NCBI RefSeq assembly: GCF_018333215.1 | Contig: NZ_BORO01000014.1 | Location: forward strand, 1-64,000 | DNA length: 64,000 bases | Direction of reading: 5' to 3' | DNA from: Oceanobacillus sp. J11TS1 | GTDB lineage: Bacteria > Bacillota > Bacilli > Bacillales > Amphibacillaceae | Shown here: piece after piece, positions 53,501 through 63,933 of the stretch | Numbering within the stretch: the first letter of the stretch is position 1 | Layout of the letters: each line of letters opens with the position of its first letter | Translations under genes and position numbers: made by a program | Notes under the pieces: model-generated | Told to the model about the DNA's origin: nothing | Database searches by the model: none | The model's input: the letters and a program-made list of their open reading frames with translations, nothing else

Positions 53501-54700
53501 TTGGTGGAAGCATGGCTCATAGAACTAGCAAAAGGCATAGGCAAGTTTTTTTTAAATCCAGCATTTTATTGGTTTTTATTTATATTAACTGCAGCCAGTT
53601 ATTTTCGTATTAAACGTGAGCGGTATGATTTTGGAATAAAAGTATATCCGAAGTTTATCGAATGGGGGAAAACATGGCTTGTCTCGCTTATTAGCGGCAT
53701 ACTGATATCTGCCGTCATTATTGGAGTGGGAATGGTATTTTCTTATGAGACATTACTTGTGTTAGCTTTTGCTTTTATCATATTAAGTATTAGCACACAT
53801 TTTACGTTACTGTCTCCTAGTTATACAATTGGATTAACATTTTTAATTTTATTTTTTGCCCCTTATATTTTTGATATGCAAAGCTGGGTGGATTATTCAT
53901 TACTCTATGAACGAAGTCTTCCAGCATTAGCAATATTAGCAGGTTTATTGTTATTTGTAGAATCTTTATTAATTAAACGTATTGAAAAACAAGTTACTTT
54001 TCCAAGGATTGAATTAAGTGACCGCGGCGTTTGGGTAGGAGAACAACAGATTAAGCGATTAGCAGTTGTTCCGCTTCTTATGCTTGTACCTGAAGGGTTA
54101 ATCACTTCTTTTGCACCTTGGTGGCCATATTTCTCTATTGGGGAAACCTCTTTAGGTTTGGTTCTCATTCCCTTTTTAATTGGTTTTCATTATAAGGCAC
54201 AAGGGCATTTTCACCAAGATGCTATATACAAGCTGGCCAAAGCAAATACATTTTTAGCAATTGGCATTTTAATTATAGCTGTTGGAGGAGTGGTTGTTCC
54301 ATATCTCTCTTTAACTGCTATTATCTTAGCAATTATAGGAAAAGAATATATGAATTATAGATATAGAGAAGGCGACCGTTTACGCCGTCCATATTATCAG
54401 CCGCATCCAAAAGGGCTGCGGGTTATTGGGATCATACCAGGCAGTCCAGCGGAAAGGTTAGAAATTGAGCCTGGAGAGTCAATTTATCGGGTGCATGGAA
54501 GGAACGTACGTACAAGTCAAGCTTTTTATGAAGCTTTACAAGGAAGCGGAGCCTATATTAAAATGGAAATCTTTAATCATGACAATGAAGCTCGCTTTGT
54601 GCAATGTTCACTATATGAAGGAGAACATCATTCTCTGGGTTTCCAATTTGCAGAGGAGCCTTATAAAGCAAGAAGAGATAAAAAAAATAATGCGTCATAA
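53501..54700 (+). CDS. minJ: division-site topology protein MinJ
   Basis: A 399-residue membrane protein with about eight transmembrane segments followed by a C-terminal PDZ domain (LRVIGIIPGSPAERLEIEPGESIYRV). MinJ links DivIVA at the poles to MinCD. It starts with TTG after GAGGGTGAAG. Position after ctpB matches B. subtilis yvjD. Confidence 0.88.
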   Translation: MVEAWLIELAKGIGKFFLNPAFYWFLFILTAASYFRIKRERYDFGIKVYPKFIEWGKTWLVSLISGILISAVIIGVGMVFSYETLLVLAFAFIILSISTHFTLLSPSYTIGLTFLILFFAPYIFDMQSWVDYSLLYERSLPALAILAGLLLFVESLLIKRIEKQVTFPRIELSDRGVWVGEQQIKRLAVVPLLMLVPEGLITSFAPWWPYFSIGETSLGLVLIPFLIGFHYKAQGHFHQDAIYKLAKANTFLAIGILIIAVGGVVVPYLSLTAIILAIIGKEYMNYRYREGDRLRRPYYQPHPKGLRVIGIIPGSPAERLEIEPGESIYRVHGRNVRTSQAFYEALQGSGAYIKMEIFNHDNEARFVQCSLYEGEHHSLGFQFAEEPYKARRDKKNNAS

Positions 54701-54752
54701 ACAAGAATGCTTGGAACGGTATTGTAAAATCGATCCAAGCATTCTTGTTCTA
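54700..54752 (+). terminator. intrinsic terminator after minJ
   Basis: AACAAGAATGCTTGGA pairs with TCCAAGCATTCTTGTT in a 16-bp perfect stem. Confidence 0.78.
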
Positions 54753-54920
54753 TCATTGAATAGAAACGATGATTTAACACGAACTAAAAAGGCTATAATG
54801 ATAATGGGAGATTTTTTTATAAAATTTAAAGTATGAGTCATCGATTTTCGTAAGACGAATAACGGCGGCGATGACTAAGATCATTTTTATTAAACGCATT
54901 TCTTTTTCTTGATAATAAGT

Positions 54921-54956
54921 CGAATGCTTGTTCGTTTTTATGAGAAAGTATATAAT
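54921..54956 (+). promoter_or_regulatory. LexA-controlled promoter of uvrBA
   Basis: CGAATGCTTGTTCG (54921-54934) matches the Gram-positive LexA/DinR box CGAAC-N4-GTTCG with one change. It overlaps the -35 TTGTTC (54928-54933), which is 17 bases from TATAAT (54951-54956). SOS control of uvrB-uvrA is therefore expected. Confidence 0.85.
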
Positions 54957-54992
54957 AGAAAGTAGCTATCTAAAAGAGACGGAGGAATTTGT

Positions 54993-56975
54993 ATGAAGGA
55001 GCGTTTTGAATTAGTTTCTGCCTATGAGCCAGCGGGAGATCAGCCGGCTGCAATTAAAGAAATAACAGAAAAAATCCTTGCAGGGCAGCGGCATCAAACA
55101 TTACTTGGGGCAACAGGTACTGGGAAGACTTTTACGATGTCAAATGTGGTGAAAGAAATTAATCGTCCAACACTTGTCATCGCTCATAATAAAACCTTGG
55201 CTGGACAGCTTTATAGTGAATTTAAAGAATTTTTTCCGAATAATGCTGTCGAATATTTTGTGAGCTACTATGATTATTATCAGCCAGAAGCTTACGTGCC
55301 TTCTACAGATACCTTTATTGAAAAAGATGCAAGTATAAATGATGAAATTGATAAATTACGCCACTCTGCCACATCTGCACTTTTTGAACGAAATGATGTG
55401 TTGATTGTAGCCAGTGTGTCATGTATATATGGTTTAGGTAATCCAGAAGAATATAGGAACCAAGTACTTTCTTTAAGACTTGGAATGGAGAAAGAAAGAA
55501 ATCAGCTCTTAAGGGAATTAGTAGATATTCAATATGCAAGAAATGATATTAACTTTCAGCGCGGAACGTTTCGTGTGCGTGGCGACTCTGTCGAGATTAT
55601 TCCGGCATCTCATGAGGAGCATTGTATTCGCGTAGAGTTTTTTGGGGATGAGATTGACCGGATCCGTGAGGTAGATGCCCTAACAGGAGAAATTATTGGA
55701 GACCGCGAACATGTCGCCATCTTTCCGGCATCTCACTTTGTTACCGGTGAAGAAAAAATGAAGATTGCGATTAAAAATATTGAAAAAGAATTAGAAGAGC
55801 AGTTAAAGAAATTAAATGACGCAGGAAAACTGCTAGAAGCACAACGTTTGGAACAACGTACGAATTATGACTTGGAAATGATGCGGGAAATGGGCTTTTG
55901 TTCTGGGATTGAAAACTATTCTCGCCATTTAACATTACGTGAAGCTGGTGCGACACCTTATACATTATTGGATTTCTTTCCTGAGGATTTTTTAGTTATT
56001 ATTGATGAATCCCATGTGACGCTGCCGCAAATTCGGGGAATGTATAACGGAGACCAAGCAAGAAAACAAGTATTAGTTGATCACGGTTTTAGACTGCCTT
56101 CCGCGATGGATAATCGCCCTTTACGATTTGAAGAATTTGAAGAAAAGACAAATCAACTGGTTTATGTTTCTGCAACCCCAGGACCGTATGAGTTAGAGCA
56201 TTCTCCAGAAATGACAGAGCAAATTATTCGGCCGACAGGTTTATTAGATCCGGAGATTGAGGTTCGTCCGATTGAAGGGCAAATTGATAATTTAATTGGT
56301 GAAATTCGTAAGAGGATGGATAAAAAAGAACGTGTTTTAATTACAACCTTAACGAAGAAAATGTCAGAGGATTTAACAGATTACTTAAAAGAAATCGGAA
56401 TGAAGGTTGCTTATTTGCATTCCGAAATTAAAACACTTGAGCGGATAGAAATCATCCGTGACCTGCGTATTGGAAAATACGATGCTCTAATCGGAATTAA
56501 CCTTCTACGAGAAGGACTGGATATTCCAGAAGTATCTTTAGTTTCCATTTTAGATGCCGATAAAGAAGGATTTTTACGTTCGGAGCGTTCATTAATTCAA
56601 ACAATGGGCCGTGCAGCACGAAATGAGAATGGTAAAGTTATTATGTATGCTGATAAAATCACTGACTCCATGCAAAAAGCGATTGATGAAACAAATCGGC
56701 GTCGGACTGTACAGCAAGAATATAATGAGAAGCATGGCATTACACCGAAAACAATTAATAAAGAAGTAAGAGATGTTATTCAAGCAACCATTGCGGCTGA
56801 AGCACCAGAGGCTTATGAATCAGAAGCAAAGCAAATAAAGAAGATGACGAAAAAAGAAAAACAGAAGGTCGTCGAAAATATGGAAAAAGAAATGAAACAA
56901 GCAGCCAAAAATCTAGACTTCGAGAAAGCAGCAGAATTACGAGATGTTCTCTTGGAGCTTAAAGCGGAAGGATGA
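54993..56975 (+). CDS. uvrB: excinuclease ABC subunit B
   Basis: A 660-residue helicase-like DNA damage verifier. Walker A GATGTGKT, the beta-hairpin region ([21 protein letters not shown]), DESH box (IIDESH), motif [11 protein letters not shown] and a C-terminal UVR domain ([24 protein letters not shown]) that binds UvrC. It is SOS-controlled and precedes uvrA by seven bases. Confidence 0.96.
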   Translation: MKERFELVSAYEPAGDQPAAIKEITEKILAGQRHQTLLGATGTGKTFTMSNVVKEINRPTLVIAHNKTLAGQLYSEFKEFFPNNAVEYFVSYYDYYQPEAYVPSTDTFIEKDASINDEIDKLRHSATSALFERNDVLIVASVSCIYGLGNPEEYRNQVLSLRLGMEKERNQLLRELVDIQYARNDINFQRGTFRVRGDSVEIIPASHEEHCIRVEFFGDEIDRIREVDALTGEIIGDREHVAIFPASHFVTGEEKMKIAIKNIEKELEEQLKKLNDAGKLLEAQRLEQRTNYDLEMMREMGFCSGIENYSRHLTLREAGATPYTLLDFFPEDFLVIIDESHVTLPQIRGMYNGDQARKQVLVDHGFRLPSAMDNRPLRFEEFEEKTNQLVYVSATPGPYELEHSPEMTEQIIRPTGLLDPEIEVRPIEGQIDNLIGEIRKRMDKKERVLITTLTKKMSEDLTDYLKEIGMKVAYLHSEIKTLERIEIIRDLRIGKYDALIGINLLREGLDIPEVSLVSILDADKEGFLRSERSLIQTMGRAARNENGKVIMYADKITDSMQKAIDETNRRRTVQQEYNEKHGITPKTINKEVRDVIQATIAAEAPEAYESEAKQIKKMTKKEKQKVVENMEKEMKQAAKNLDFEKAAELRDVLLELKAEG

Positions 56976-56982
56976 GTTTTTG

Positions 56983-59856
56983 ATGCCAAGTAAATCTATA
57001 AAAATCCAAGGTGCCAGAGCACATAATTTAAAAAATATTGACGTGGAGATTCCTAAAAATAAATTAGTCGTTCTTACTGGGCTGTCTGGCTCCGGGAAAT
57101 CGTCTCTCGCCTTCGATACCGTTTATGCAGAAGGACAACGCAGATATGTAGAATCTTTATCTGCGTATGCTAGACAATTTTTAGGGCAAATGGATAAGCC
57201 AGATGTCGATGTAATTGAAGGATTATCCCCGGCGATTTCCATCGATCAAAAAACAACCAGTAAAAATCCAAGGTCAACAGTAGGGACGGTTACGGAGATT
57301 TATGACTATTTACGTTTACTTTATGCACGTGTAGGGAAACCAACCTGTCCCAAACACGGTATTGAAATTAGTTCGCAGACGGTGCAGCAAATGGTCGATC
57401 GTGTGATGGAATACCCGGAAAGAACGAAAATGCAAATCCTAGCTCCTGTCGTATCAGGGAGAAAAGGAGAACATGTCAAAGTAATAGAAGACTTGAAAAA
57501 AGAAGGATATGTACGTGTTCGAATTGATGGTGAGATGCGGGAAGTTACGGATGATATTAAATTAGAGAAAAATAAAAAGCACTCTTTGGAAGTGGTTATT
57601 GACCGTATTGTGGTCAAAGAAGGAATAGAAACTCGTCTGAGCGATTCATTGGAATCCGCTCTTAAATTGGGCGATGGAAATGCCATTGTTGATGTTATCG
57701 GTGATGAAGAACTTATGTTCAGTGAAAATCATGCATGCCCCATTTGTGGATTCTCGATTAGTAAGCTGGAGCCGCGGCTCTTCTCTTTTAACAGCCCTTT
57801 TGGTGCTTGTCCAAGCTGTGATGGATTAGGTTCAAAACTTGAAGTAGATGTCGATTTAGTCATCCCTGATTGGGATAAAACGTTAAATGAACATGCTATT
57901 GCTCCTTGGGAACCGATTAGCTCACAGTATTATCCGCAGCTTTTAAAAAGCGTTTGTGATCATTTTAATATACCAATGGACGTTCCGGTGAAAGACATTC
58001 CTAAGGAACAATTGGATAAAATTTTGTATGGAAGCGGGAGAGAAAAAATTCATTTTCATTATGAGAATGAGTTTGGAAGTTCCCGTACAAAGGAAGTTGC
58101 TTTTGAAGGTGTGATAAAAAATGTGGAGCGCAGATATCGAGAAACATCTTCTGATTTTATCCGTGAAACATTAGAAAAATATATGGCTCAGAAAAATTGT
58201 CCGACATGTAAAGGATATCGTTTAAATAAAGAAGCACTTGCTGTATTAATTGATGGAAAACACGTTAGTCAAATAACGGATTATTCAATTTTAGAATCCA
58301 TCGACTTCTTTAAAAACCTGGAGCTAAGCAAAAAGGATCGTCAAATAGCACGCTTAATTTTAAGAGAGATTGATAATCGCCTTGAGTTTTTAAATAATGT
58401 CGGCTTAGATTATTTAACCTTATCCCGGTCAGCGGGAACTCTTTCAGGTGGAGAAGCACAGCGAATTCGTCTGGCAACACAAATCGGTTCTGCACTAACA
58501 GGAGTTCTTTATGTCCTTGATGAGCCTTCCATCGGACTGCACCAACGTGATAACGACCGTCTTATTGAAACGCTGAAGCAGATGCGGGATTTAGATAATA
58601 CATTGATTGTCGTTGAACATGATGAGGATACGATGCTTGCGGCAGACTGGCTTATCGATATTGGACCTGGTGCCGGCGAACATGGAGGTCAGATTGTAGC
58701 AAGTGATACGCCAGAAAATGTGATGGCTGATGAAAATTCACTAACGGGGCGTTATTTGTCTGGTAAAGAATTTATCCCTGTACCTTCGAAACGGAAAAAA
58801 GCAGATAAGCGTAAAATAAAAGTTGTCGGTGCATCCGAAAATAATTTAAAAAATGTATCTGCTGAAATCCCAATTGGTTTGATGACGGTGGTTACCGGCG
58901 TTTCCGGGTCGGGGAAGAGTACGCTTGTTAATGAGATTGTTTACAAATCACTGGCCAAAGAATTGTATAAAGGTAAAGTGAAACCAGGGAAACATCGGAG
59001 CATTAAAGGGATTGAGCATATTGAAAAAGTCATTGATATTGATCAATCTCCAATTGGAAGAACACCGCGTTCTAACCCGGCTACGTATACAGGAGTATTT
59101 GATGATATTCGTGATGTATTTGCACAAACCAATGAAGCCAAGGTGCGTGGTTATAAAAAAGGACGCTTCAGTTTTAATGTCAAAGGTGGACGTTGTGAAG
59201 CTTGCCGCGGCGATGGAATCATCAAGATTGAAATGCATTTCTTACCGGATGTCTATGTGCCTTGTGAGGTTTGTGAGGGGGCACGTTATAATCGCGAAAC
59301 ACTCGAAGTGAAGTATAAAGGAAAAAATATATCAGATGTCTTGAATATGCGCATTGAAGAAGCGTTGGAATTTTTCGCTGCGATTCCAAAAATTAAACGG
59401 AAACTACAAACGATTTATGACGTTGGCTTAGGTTATGTAAAATTGGGACAACCAGCAACGACATTATCTGGCGGAGAAGCTCAACGTGTGAAATTGGCAA
59501 GTGAATTGCATAAAAGATCGAATGGAAAGACATTTTATATCCTTGATGAACCAACTACAGGACTGCATTCTGCAGATATTCGCCGTTTATTGGATGTCCT
59601 CCAAAGATTGGTGGATAATGGAGATTCTGTCCTAATTATCGAGCATAATCTAGATGTCATTAAAAGTGCAGATCATATTATTGATCTAGGTCCTGAAGGC
59701 GGAGATCGAGGCGGACAAATTATCGCTACAGGGACTCCAGAAAAAATTGCAGAACAAGCTGATGTTTCTTATACAGGAAAATATCTAGGTCCTGTCTTAG
59801 AACGCGATAGAAAACGTATGAATGAAATGTTAGAAGAGAAAGTTGCCAGCAAGTAG
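56983..59856 (+). CDS. uvrA: excinuclease ABC subunit A
   Basis: A 957-residue ATPase that locates DNA lesions and loads UvrB. Two ABC modules (Walker [10 protein letters not shown] and GVSGSGKST; signatures [13 protein letters not shown] and [13 protein letters not shown]) each carry zinc modules (CPICGF...CPSC and CEACRGDG...CEVCEGA). The ATG at 56983 is preceded by GGAAGGATGAG; the frame runs further upstream inside uvrB without a start site. Confidence 0.96.
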   Translation: MPSKSIKIQGARAHNLKNIDVEIPKNKLVVLTGLSGSGKSSLAFDTVYAEGQRRYVESLSAYARQFLGQMDKPDVDVIEGLSPAISIDQKTTSKNPRSTVGTVTEIYDYLRLLYARVGKPTCPKHGIEISSQTVQQMVDRVMEYPERTKMQILAPVVSGRKGEHVKVIEDLKKEGYVRVRIDGEMREVTDDIKLEKNKKHSLEVVIDRIVVKEGIETRLSDSLESALKLGDGNAIVDVIGDEELMFSENHACPICGFSISKLEPRLFSFNSPFGACPSCDGLGSKLEVDVDLVIPDWDKTLNEHAIAPWEPISSQYYPQLLKSVCDHFNIPMDVPVKDIPKEQLDKILYGSGREKIHFHYENEFGSSRTKEVAFEGVIKNVERRYRETSSDFIRETLEKYMAQKNCPTCKGYRLNKEALAVLIDGKHVSQITDYSILESIDFFKNLELSKKDRQIARLILREIDNRLEFLNNVGLDYLTLSRSAGTLSGGEAQRIRLATQIGSALTGVLYVLDEPSIGLHQRDNDRLIETLKQMRDLDNTLIVVEHDEDTMLAADWLIDIGPGAGEHGGQIVASDTPENVMADENSLTGRYLSGKEFIPVPSKRKKADKRKIKVVGASENNLKNVSAEIPIGLMTVVTGVSGSGKSTLVNEIVYKSLAKELYKGKVKPGKHRSIKGIEHIEKVIDIDQSPIGRTPRSNPATYTGVFDDIRDVFAQTNEAKVRGYKKGRFSFNVKGGRCEACRGDGIIKIEMHFLPDVYVPCEVCEGARYNRETLEVKYKGKNISDVLNMRIEEALEFFAAIPKIKRKLQTIYDVGLGYVKLGQPATTLSGGEAQRVKLASELHKRSNGKTFYILDEPTTGLHSADIRRLLDVLQRLVDNGDSVLIIEHNLDVIKSADHIIDLGPEGGDRGGQIIATGTPEKIAEQADVSYTGKYLGPVLERDRKRMNEMLEEKVASK

Positions 59857-59873
59857 AATAAAATGAAATGAAT

Positions 59874-59914
59874 CAGCTTTCCCCAGGGGAATTGCTATCC
59901 TCTGGGGAAAGCTG
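59874..59914 (+). terminator. intrinsic terminator after uvrA
   Basis: CAGCTTTCCCCAGGGGA pairs with TCCTCTGGGGAAAGCTG in a very stable stem, followed by AACTTTTC. Confidence 0.8.
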
Positions 59915-60009
59915 AACTTTTCAAAAAAGTAAAAGAATGCGTGCTGTACATAGAAGAGAGTGGCTTATTCCATTAAACGATTTGAAAAAATAAATGTGGC
60001 TAGGTTATT

Positions 60010-60261
60010 GGAGCTAGTTAGTTATTTTTTGGAGCGGAATCGAGCTGGTTTGGAGCAGATAGGCGATATTCGGAGCGGAATCAAGCTGAGCTGGAGCGGG
60101 TTAGGAATATTTGGAGCGGAATCGAGCTAGGTTGGAGCGGATAGGTGAAATTTGGAGCGGAATCAAACTGGGTTGGAGCGGTTTGGCAATATTTAGAGCG
60201 AATTCAGCATAAACTGGAGCGATTTACCCACTTTTTTGAGCGAGTTCGATTTAATTTCAGC
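60010..60261 (+). repeat. GGAGCG periodic array 3 (41-bp period)
   Basis: GGAGC begins at 60010, 60031, 60052, 60072, 60093, 60113, 60134, 60154, 60175, (agagc) 60195 and 60216, then degenerate copies at 60237 and 60257. Steps are 20 or 21 bp, mostly alternating. Half-units alternate between GGAGCGGAATCGAGCTGGTT-type and GGAGCGGATAGGCGATATTT-type. It follows the uvrA terminator in uvrA orientation; decay is evident towards its right end. Confidence 0.9.
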
Positions 60262-60532
60262 AGGTTCAATTTGAATCTTGCTTGCCTTTGGAGAGTAGAA
60301 ATAAAGTGTTGGGCGTTTAAGAAAAATTCCCGGTAAAGATTTTTTGGAAATGATGTTTAGTGATGCTCCTTATATGGGAAGCTTTTTGCCTGTAATTTTT
60401 CACTTTAAGATAGCATATAAAAATATAAAAAATTGCTATACCGCAGTAGCTGTACTGTGGCCTTTTAAGCTAGGTATTTGACGCATTGTTTGCATTCCGA
60501 TAGAGTAAAAGAATAGAATTGGAGGTTGAAAC
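60262..60532. other. spacer upstream of yojF
   Basis: About 270 bases without a supported gene; a frame running out of the array is not credible. No clear promoter pair is visible. Confidence 0.4.
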
Positions 60533-60883
60533 ATGAAACCAATAGAATCAGATAAAGTTCAACAAGCGTTGGACAGTTATTTAAATAAAGAAGTATATGT
60601 TCATTTAGAAACAACAAACGGAGCATATGCCAATCACTTGGATAAAAATGCATATACAGTTGGAGCTTATATACGAAATGCAAAAGTAACTTATACAAAA
60701 GCCAAAATTTTAGGGGATGGGAATTCCTATCGTGTTGGCTTGAAAATGGAGCTTGGCTGGATATATGCTGAGGGATTAACAGATTGGACGATATATCAAG
60801 AAAATCAATTATTACTAGCTGGGCATGATCGAGAAGGCCGATTGATGGTAGCTTTAGAAATTAGTGAAACCCCCTTTGAGTAA
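60533..60883 (+). CDS. yojF: YojF family protein (DUF1806)
   Basis: A 116-residue protein matching the YojF family (VQQALDSYLNKEVYVHLETTNGAYA, KMELGWIYAEGLTDW). Its function is unknown but it is habitually encoded next to the bacillithiol deacetylase bshB2 (yojG), as here. Shine-Dalgarno TTGGAGG. Confidence 0.85.
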   Translation: MKPIESDKVQQALDSYLNKEVYVHLETTNGAYANHLDKNAYTVGAYIRNAKVTYTKAKILGDGNSYRVGLKMELGWIYAEGLTDWTIYQENQLLLAGHDREGRLMVALEISETPFE

Positions 60884-60935
60884 TAAATAAAACGGGCAAA
60901 TATGTAAGATGATTATAGAAAGATAGGTGAAAGTA

Positions 60936-61619
60936 ATGGAGAAACATGTTGTGGTTATTTTTCCGCACCCGGATGATGAAGCATTTGGAGCAGCTGGTTC
61001 TGTTGCAAAGTTTCGTGCAGAAGGTGTGCCGGTAACATACTTATGCGGAACGCTAGGACAAATGGGAAGAAATATGGGAAATCCAACCTTTGCCAATAGA
61101 GAATCATTACCGGAAATCCGTAAAAAAGAATTAAAACGTGCATGCGCTACCTTAGATATGGAATTAAAGATGCTAGGTTACCGTGATAAAACGATTGAAT
61201 TTGAAGATAAGCAAGAGGTAGCAGATCATTTAAGAAGTTTACTAGAAGAAATTGAACCTTCTCTTGTAATTACCCATTACCCTGGTTATGCAGTGCACCC
61301 AGATCATAATTCTTTAGGAGCTGCAGCTGTTCAAGCTGTAGAGGATATGGATCCTGATAAAAGACCAAAAGTTTGGGCGCAGGCTTTTTCAAATGATCAT
61401 GAACTAAAATTAGGACCACCGCATATTGAAAATGATGTACATGACTATTTTGATAAAAAACTGCAAACCATTCTATCTCATGATTCTCAAGTAGCAGGAA
61501 TGTTTGGCTGGTTTAAAAATATGGATGATTTAGATGATCAAGTGAAAAAAGAAATGATTGAAAACTACTCTACAGAACGTTTTTATCTTTGGAATTTTGA
61601 TGACAATAAACAAAACTAA
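60936..61619 (+). CDS. bshB2: bacillithiol biosynthesis deacetylase BshB2
   Basis: A 227-residue LmbE/PIG-L zinc deacetylase that removes the acetyl group from GlcNAc-malate in bacillithiol synthesis. The zinc and catalytic motif HPDDEAFG lies near the N-terminus and the third ligand in HPDHNSLG. The ATG at 60936 follows AGGTGA; an in-frame GTG at 60927 overlaps that site. Confidence 0.9.
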   Translation: MEKHVVVIFPHPDDEAFGAAGSVAKFRAEGVPVTYLCGTLGQMGRNMGNPTFANRESLPEIRKKELKRACATLDMELKMLGYRDKTIEFEDKQEVADHLRSLLEEIEPSLVITHYPGYAVHPDHNSLGAAAVQAVEDMDPDKRPKVWAQAFSNDHELKLGPPHIENDVHDYFDKKLQTILSHDSQVAGMFGWFKNMDDLDDQVKKEMIENYSTERFYLWNFDDNKQN

Positions 61620-61657
61620 TCGTACTGTTTAAAATAAATATGGAGTGGGAAGATAAA

Positions 61658-61684
61658 GAAATGAAACTTTTTCATTTCTTTTTT
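61658..61684 (+). terminator. intrinsic terminator after bshB2
   Basis: GAAATGAAA pairs with TTTCATTTC, followed by TTTTTT. Confidence 0.75.
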
Positions 61685-61757
61685 CGTATGAAAAGGTAGT
61701 AAGACACATATCCATGGATAGATAGATGACAAATTAGTTATAGAGGGAGGTAATTCC

Positions 61758-61949
61758 ATGAAAAAATTGTATCGTTCAGAATCAAATAAATTGGTTGCAG
61801 GTGTACTTGGCGGATTAGGAGAATATTTTAATGTAGATCCGACATTACTCCGTGTTATTTTCTTAATATTACTTATCCCTAGCTTTTCGACTGTTGCAAT
61901 TGCTTATTTAATTGCTGCATTGATTATGCCTAAAGGGGACGTTTATTAA
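61758..61949 (+). CDS. PspC-domain protein (YvlC-like)
   Basis: A 63-residue membrane protein consisting of a PspC domain (KKLYRSESNKLVAGVLGGLGEYFNVDPTLLRVIFL) with one to two hydrophobic segments. In B. subtilis YvlC precedes YvlD in an envelope-stress (LiaR/SigW-linked) group. The same pair is found here with a one-base overlap. Shine-Dalgarno GAGGGAGG. Confidence 0.85.
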   Translation: MKKLYRSESNKLVAGVLGGLGEYFNVDPTLLRVIFLILLIPSFSTVAIAYLIAALIMPKGDVY

Positions 61950-62302
61950 TGTTGCTTCGAGGAATTATTTCACTTGTATTAAATGCAGTGGCACTGATAG
62001 CCGTTGCACAAATTTTTGATTCTTTTCAATTAGACGGGTTTGGTACGGCACTTTTAGCCAGCTTTATTTTAGCTATCTTAAACATTTTTGTTAAGCCTAT
62101 TTTAGTTATTTTAACGCTGCCAATTACAGTTATTACCTTTGGGCTATTTTTAATTGTGATTAATGCCATTACGCTTATGATTACACAAGCATTAATTGGA
62201 GATGCATTTGTTATTGATGGTTTTGGCACAGCATTTATTGCATCGATTGTTATATCGTTTATTACAATGATTTTAAATAGTCTTGTACGTGACATGCGCT
62301 GA
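61949..62302 (+). CDS. YvlD-like phage holin family 4 membrane protein
   Basis: A 117-residue protein with four hydrophobic segments and the family pattern NIFVKPILVILTLPITVITFGLF. The start overlaps the previous stop (TAATG). Family name aside, no lytic role is known; envelope-stress association is inferred from YvlC-YvlD. Confidence 0.85.
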   Translation: MLLRGIISLVLNAVALIAVAQIFDSFQLDGFGTALLASFILAILNIFVKPILVILTLPITVITFGLFLIVINAITLMITQALIGDAFVIDGFGTAFIASIVISFITMILNSLVRDMR

Positions 62303-62394
62303 AGGTTGGGTTTTACCTAGCCTTCTTTTTTCTTTATATAGTGAGATAAACATAACAAGAGCAAAAACAATGTCAGAGAGGGCGAGAGCAAACG

Positions 62395-63342
62395 ATGAAA
62401 TTAGAAAGGCTATTATCCATTATTATATTATTGCTAAACCATCGTATGCTGCAAGCAAAGGATTTAGCAGATAAATTTGACGTATCTATTCGGACAATCT
62501 ATCGGGATATTGATGCTATTCAAGCTGCCGGTATTCCCATTGTGACCTATCAGGGGGTGAATGGTGGCATCGGGCTAGCGGAAGGGTACCGGCTGGATCG
62601 CAATATGCTGACAAAAGATGAATTAGCATCGATTGTTACTGCGCTTCGCAGTCTCTCTACTTCTTATGAAAAAGAGCAATATCAGCAATTAATGGAAAAA
62701 ATGAATAGTATTGTACTTCCTGGGGATGCAGAAGCTTTTCAAAATAAAACGAACCGGGTTCTTATTGATTATTCTCCCTGGGATAATAGTGACAGTCTCC
62801 GCTTAAAACTTGAAAGTATTGAAAAAGCAATTGATAACTGCTTGGTGATTTCATTTACCTATTCTGATGCACAAGGAAAGATTACACAACGAATGGTAGA
62901 GCCGTATACATTAATTTTCAAAGGAAGACAATGGTACGTACAAGCTTATTGTCTTGGGAAGGCGCAGTTTCGCTTATTTAAATTAAGAAGAATAAAACAC
63001 TTAGCTGTTGATTTAGAAATAAGCTTTACCCGCCGTACTTTGCCAGAGCAAAAGCAGATAACAGGAAAACAATCATTAACACCTTCTGGCGATAATGAGA
63101 TTGTCTTGCGTTTTCAGGAAGAAGTACGTCATCTAGCAGAAGATTGGTTTGATGCAGCGGACCTTATACCAACTGGTGATGGAGCGTGGGAAGTAAAGAA
63201 AGCCTATCCAGAGGATGAGTGGTTATATAGCTTTATTCTCAGTTTTGGTCATCATGTGGAAGTACGAAAGCCTGTTCATTTACGAGAGATTATCGCAGAG
63301 CGTGCAGCACAAATTATAAATTTATATAAAAAAGATTGTTAA
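62395..63342 (+). CDS. DeoR-like HTH regulator with WYL domain (YobV-like)
   Basis: A 315-residue regulator. The N-terminal helix-turn-helix (LADKFDVSIRTIYRDIDAIQAAGIP) is followed by a WYL sensor domain (about 140-220, with TLIFKGRQWYVQAYC) and a C-terminal WCX extension. In B. subtilis yobV neighbours yobU, and a GyrI-like gene follows here too. An operator-like palindrome lies between the two genes. Confidence 0.87.
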   Translation: MKLERLLSIIILLLNHRMLQAKDLADKFDVSIRTIYRDIDAIQAAGIPIVTYQGVNGGIGLAEGYRLDRNMLTKDELASIVTALRSLSTSYEKEQYQQLMEKMNSIVLPGDAEAFQNKTNRVLIDYSPWDNSDSLRLKLESIEKAIDNCLVISFTYSDAQGKITQRMVEPYTLIFKGRQWYVQAYCLGKAQFRLFKLRRIKHLAVDLEISFTRRTLPEQKQITGKQSLTPSGDNEIVLRFQEEVRHLAEDWFDAADLIPTGDGAWEVKKAYPEDEWLYSFILSFGHHVEVRKPVHLREIIAERAAQIINLYKKDC

Positions 63343-63345
63343 ACA

Positions 63346-63379
63346 TGACAGATAGATGTCAGGTTTACTGCTTTATAAT
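63346..63379 (+). promoter_or_regulatory. operator-like palindrome and -10 ahead of the GyrI-like gene
   Basis: TGACA (63346-63350), six bases, TGTCA (63357-63361) form a palindrome just upstream of TATAAT (63374-63379). No good -35 is seen. The palindrome is placed to control the next gene, perhaps by the WYL regulator. Confidence 0.45.
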
Positions 63380-63414
63380 AGATATTATCAAAATGATAAG
63401 GAGACTGATAGATT

Positions 63415-63933
63415 ATGAAGCAGGATAAATCGAGAGCAGCAAAAATAAGTCCGGTCCGTATTGAAAGACGGCCAGCATTTACACTAGCGGGAGTCAGTGC
63501 AATCACAACAAATCAAACTGAGCAGCTTGGGAATGGAAAGATAGGATCATTATTTGAACGCTTTTTTGCAGAGAACATTAGTGAGAAATTAGGTGTAAAT
63601 ATTTGCAAAGAGGGGAATTATAGCTGTTATTTTCATTATGAACAAGAAGATAAAGGAGCCTATGAAGTGATGGTAAGTGTACAGGTTGAGGATGCTTCTT
63701 CCATTCAAAACCTAGAAGAGATTCAAACCTTTACAGTACCAGAGGCTACCTACGCTGTATTTGAAACAGAAAAAGGACCGATTGTCGAAAAGGTACAGCA
63801 AGCATGGGCTGCTATTTGGGAGTGGCAGCAGCAACCCGAAAATCAGCGGACATTTACTGGTGATTTTGAATATTATAGCGGTGACATGGACCCAGCAAAT
63901 GGGCAAGTAGAAATATATATTGCGGTTAAATAA
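63415..63933 (+). CDS. GyrI-like/AraC effector-binding domain protein (YobU-like)
   Basis: A 172-residue stand-alone effector-binding domain. Features include VRIERRPAFTLAGV at the N-terminus and EYYSGDMDPANGQVEIYIAVK at the C-terminus, where the acidic residue of the ligand pocket is expected. Such proteins bind small hydrophobic or cationic ligands or act as hydrolases. It pairs with the WYL regulator upstream. Shine-Dalgarno AAGGAG. Confidence 0.83.
   Translation: MKQDKSRAAKISPVRIERRPAFTLAGVSAITTNQTEQLGNGKIGSLFERFFAENISEKLGVNICKEGNYSCYFHYEQEDKGAYEVMVSVQVEDASSIQNLEEIQTFTVPEATYAVFETEKGPIVEKVQQAWAAIWEWQQQPENQRTFTGDFEYYSGDMDPANGQVEIYIAVK

Noticed and set aside
60145-60336. 63-aa frame running out of array 3
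   Set aside because: It starts within the repeat and has no ribosome binding site or recognisable family.
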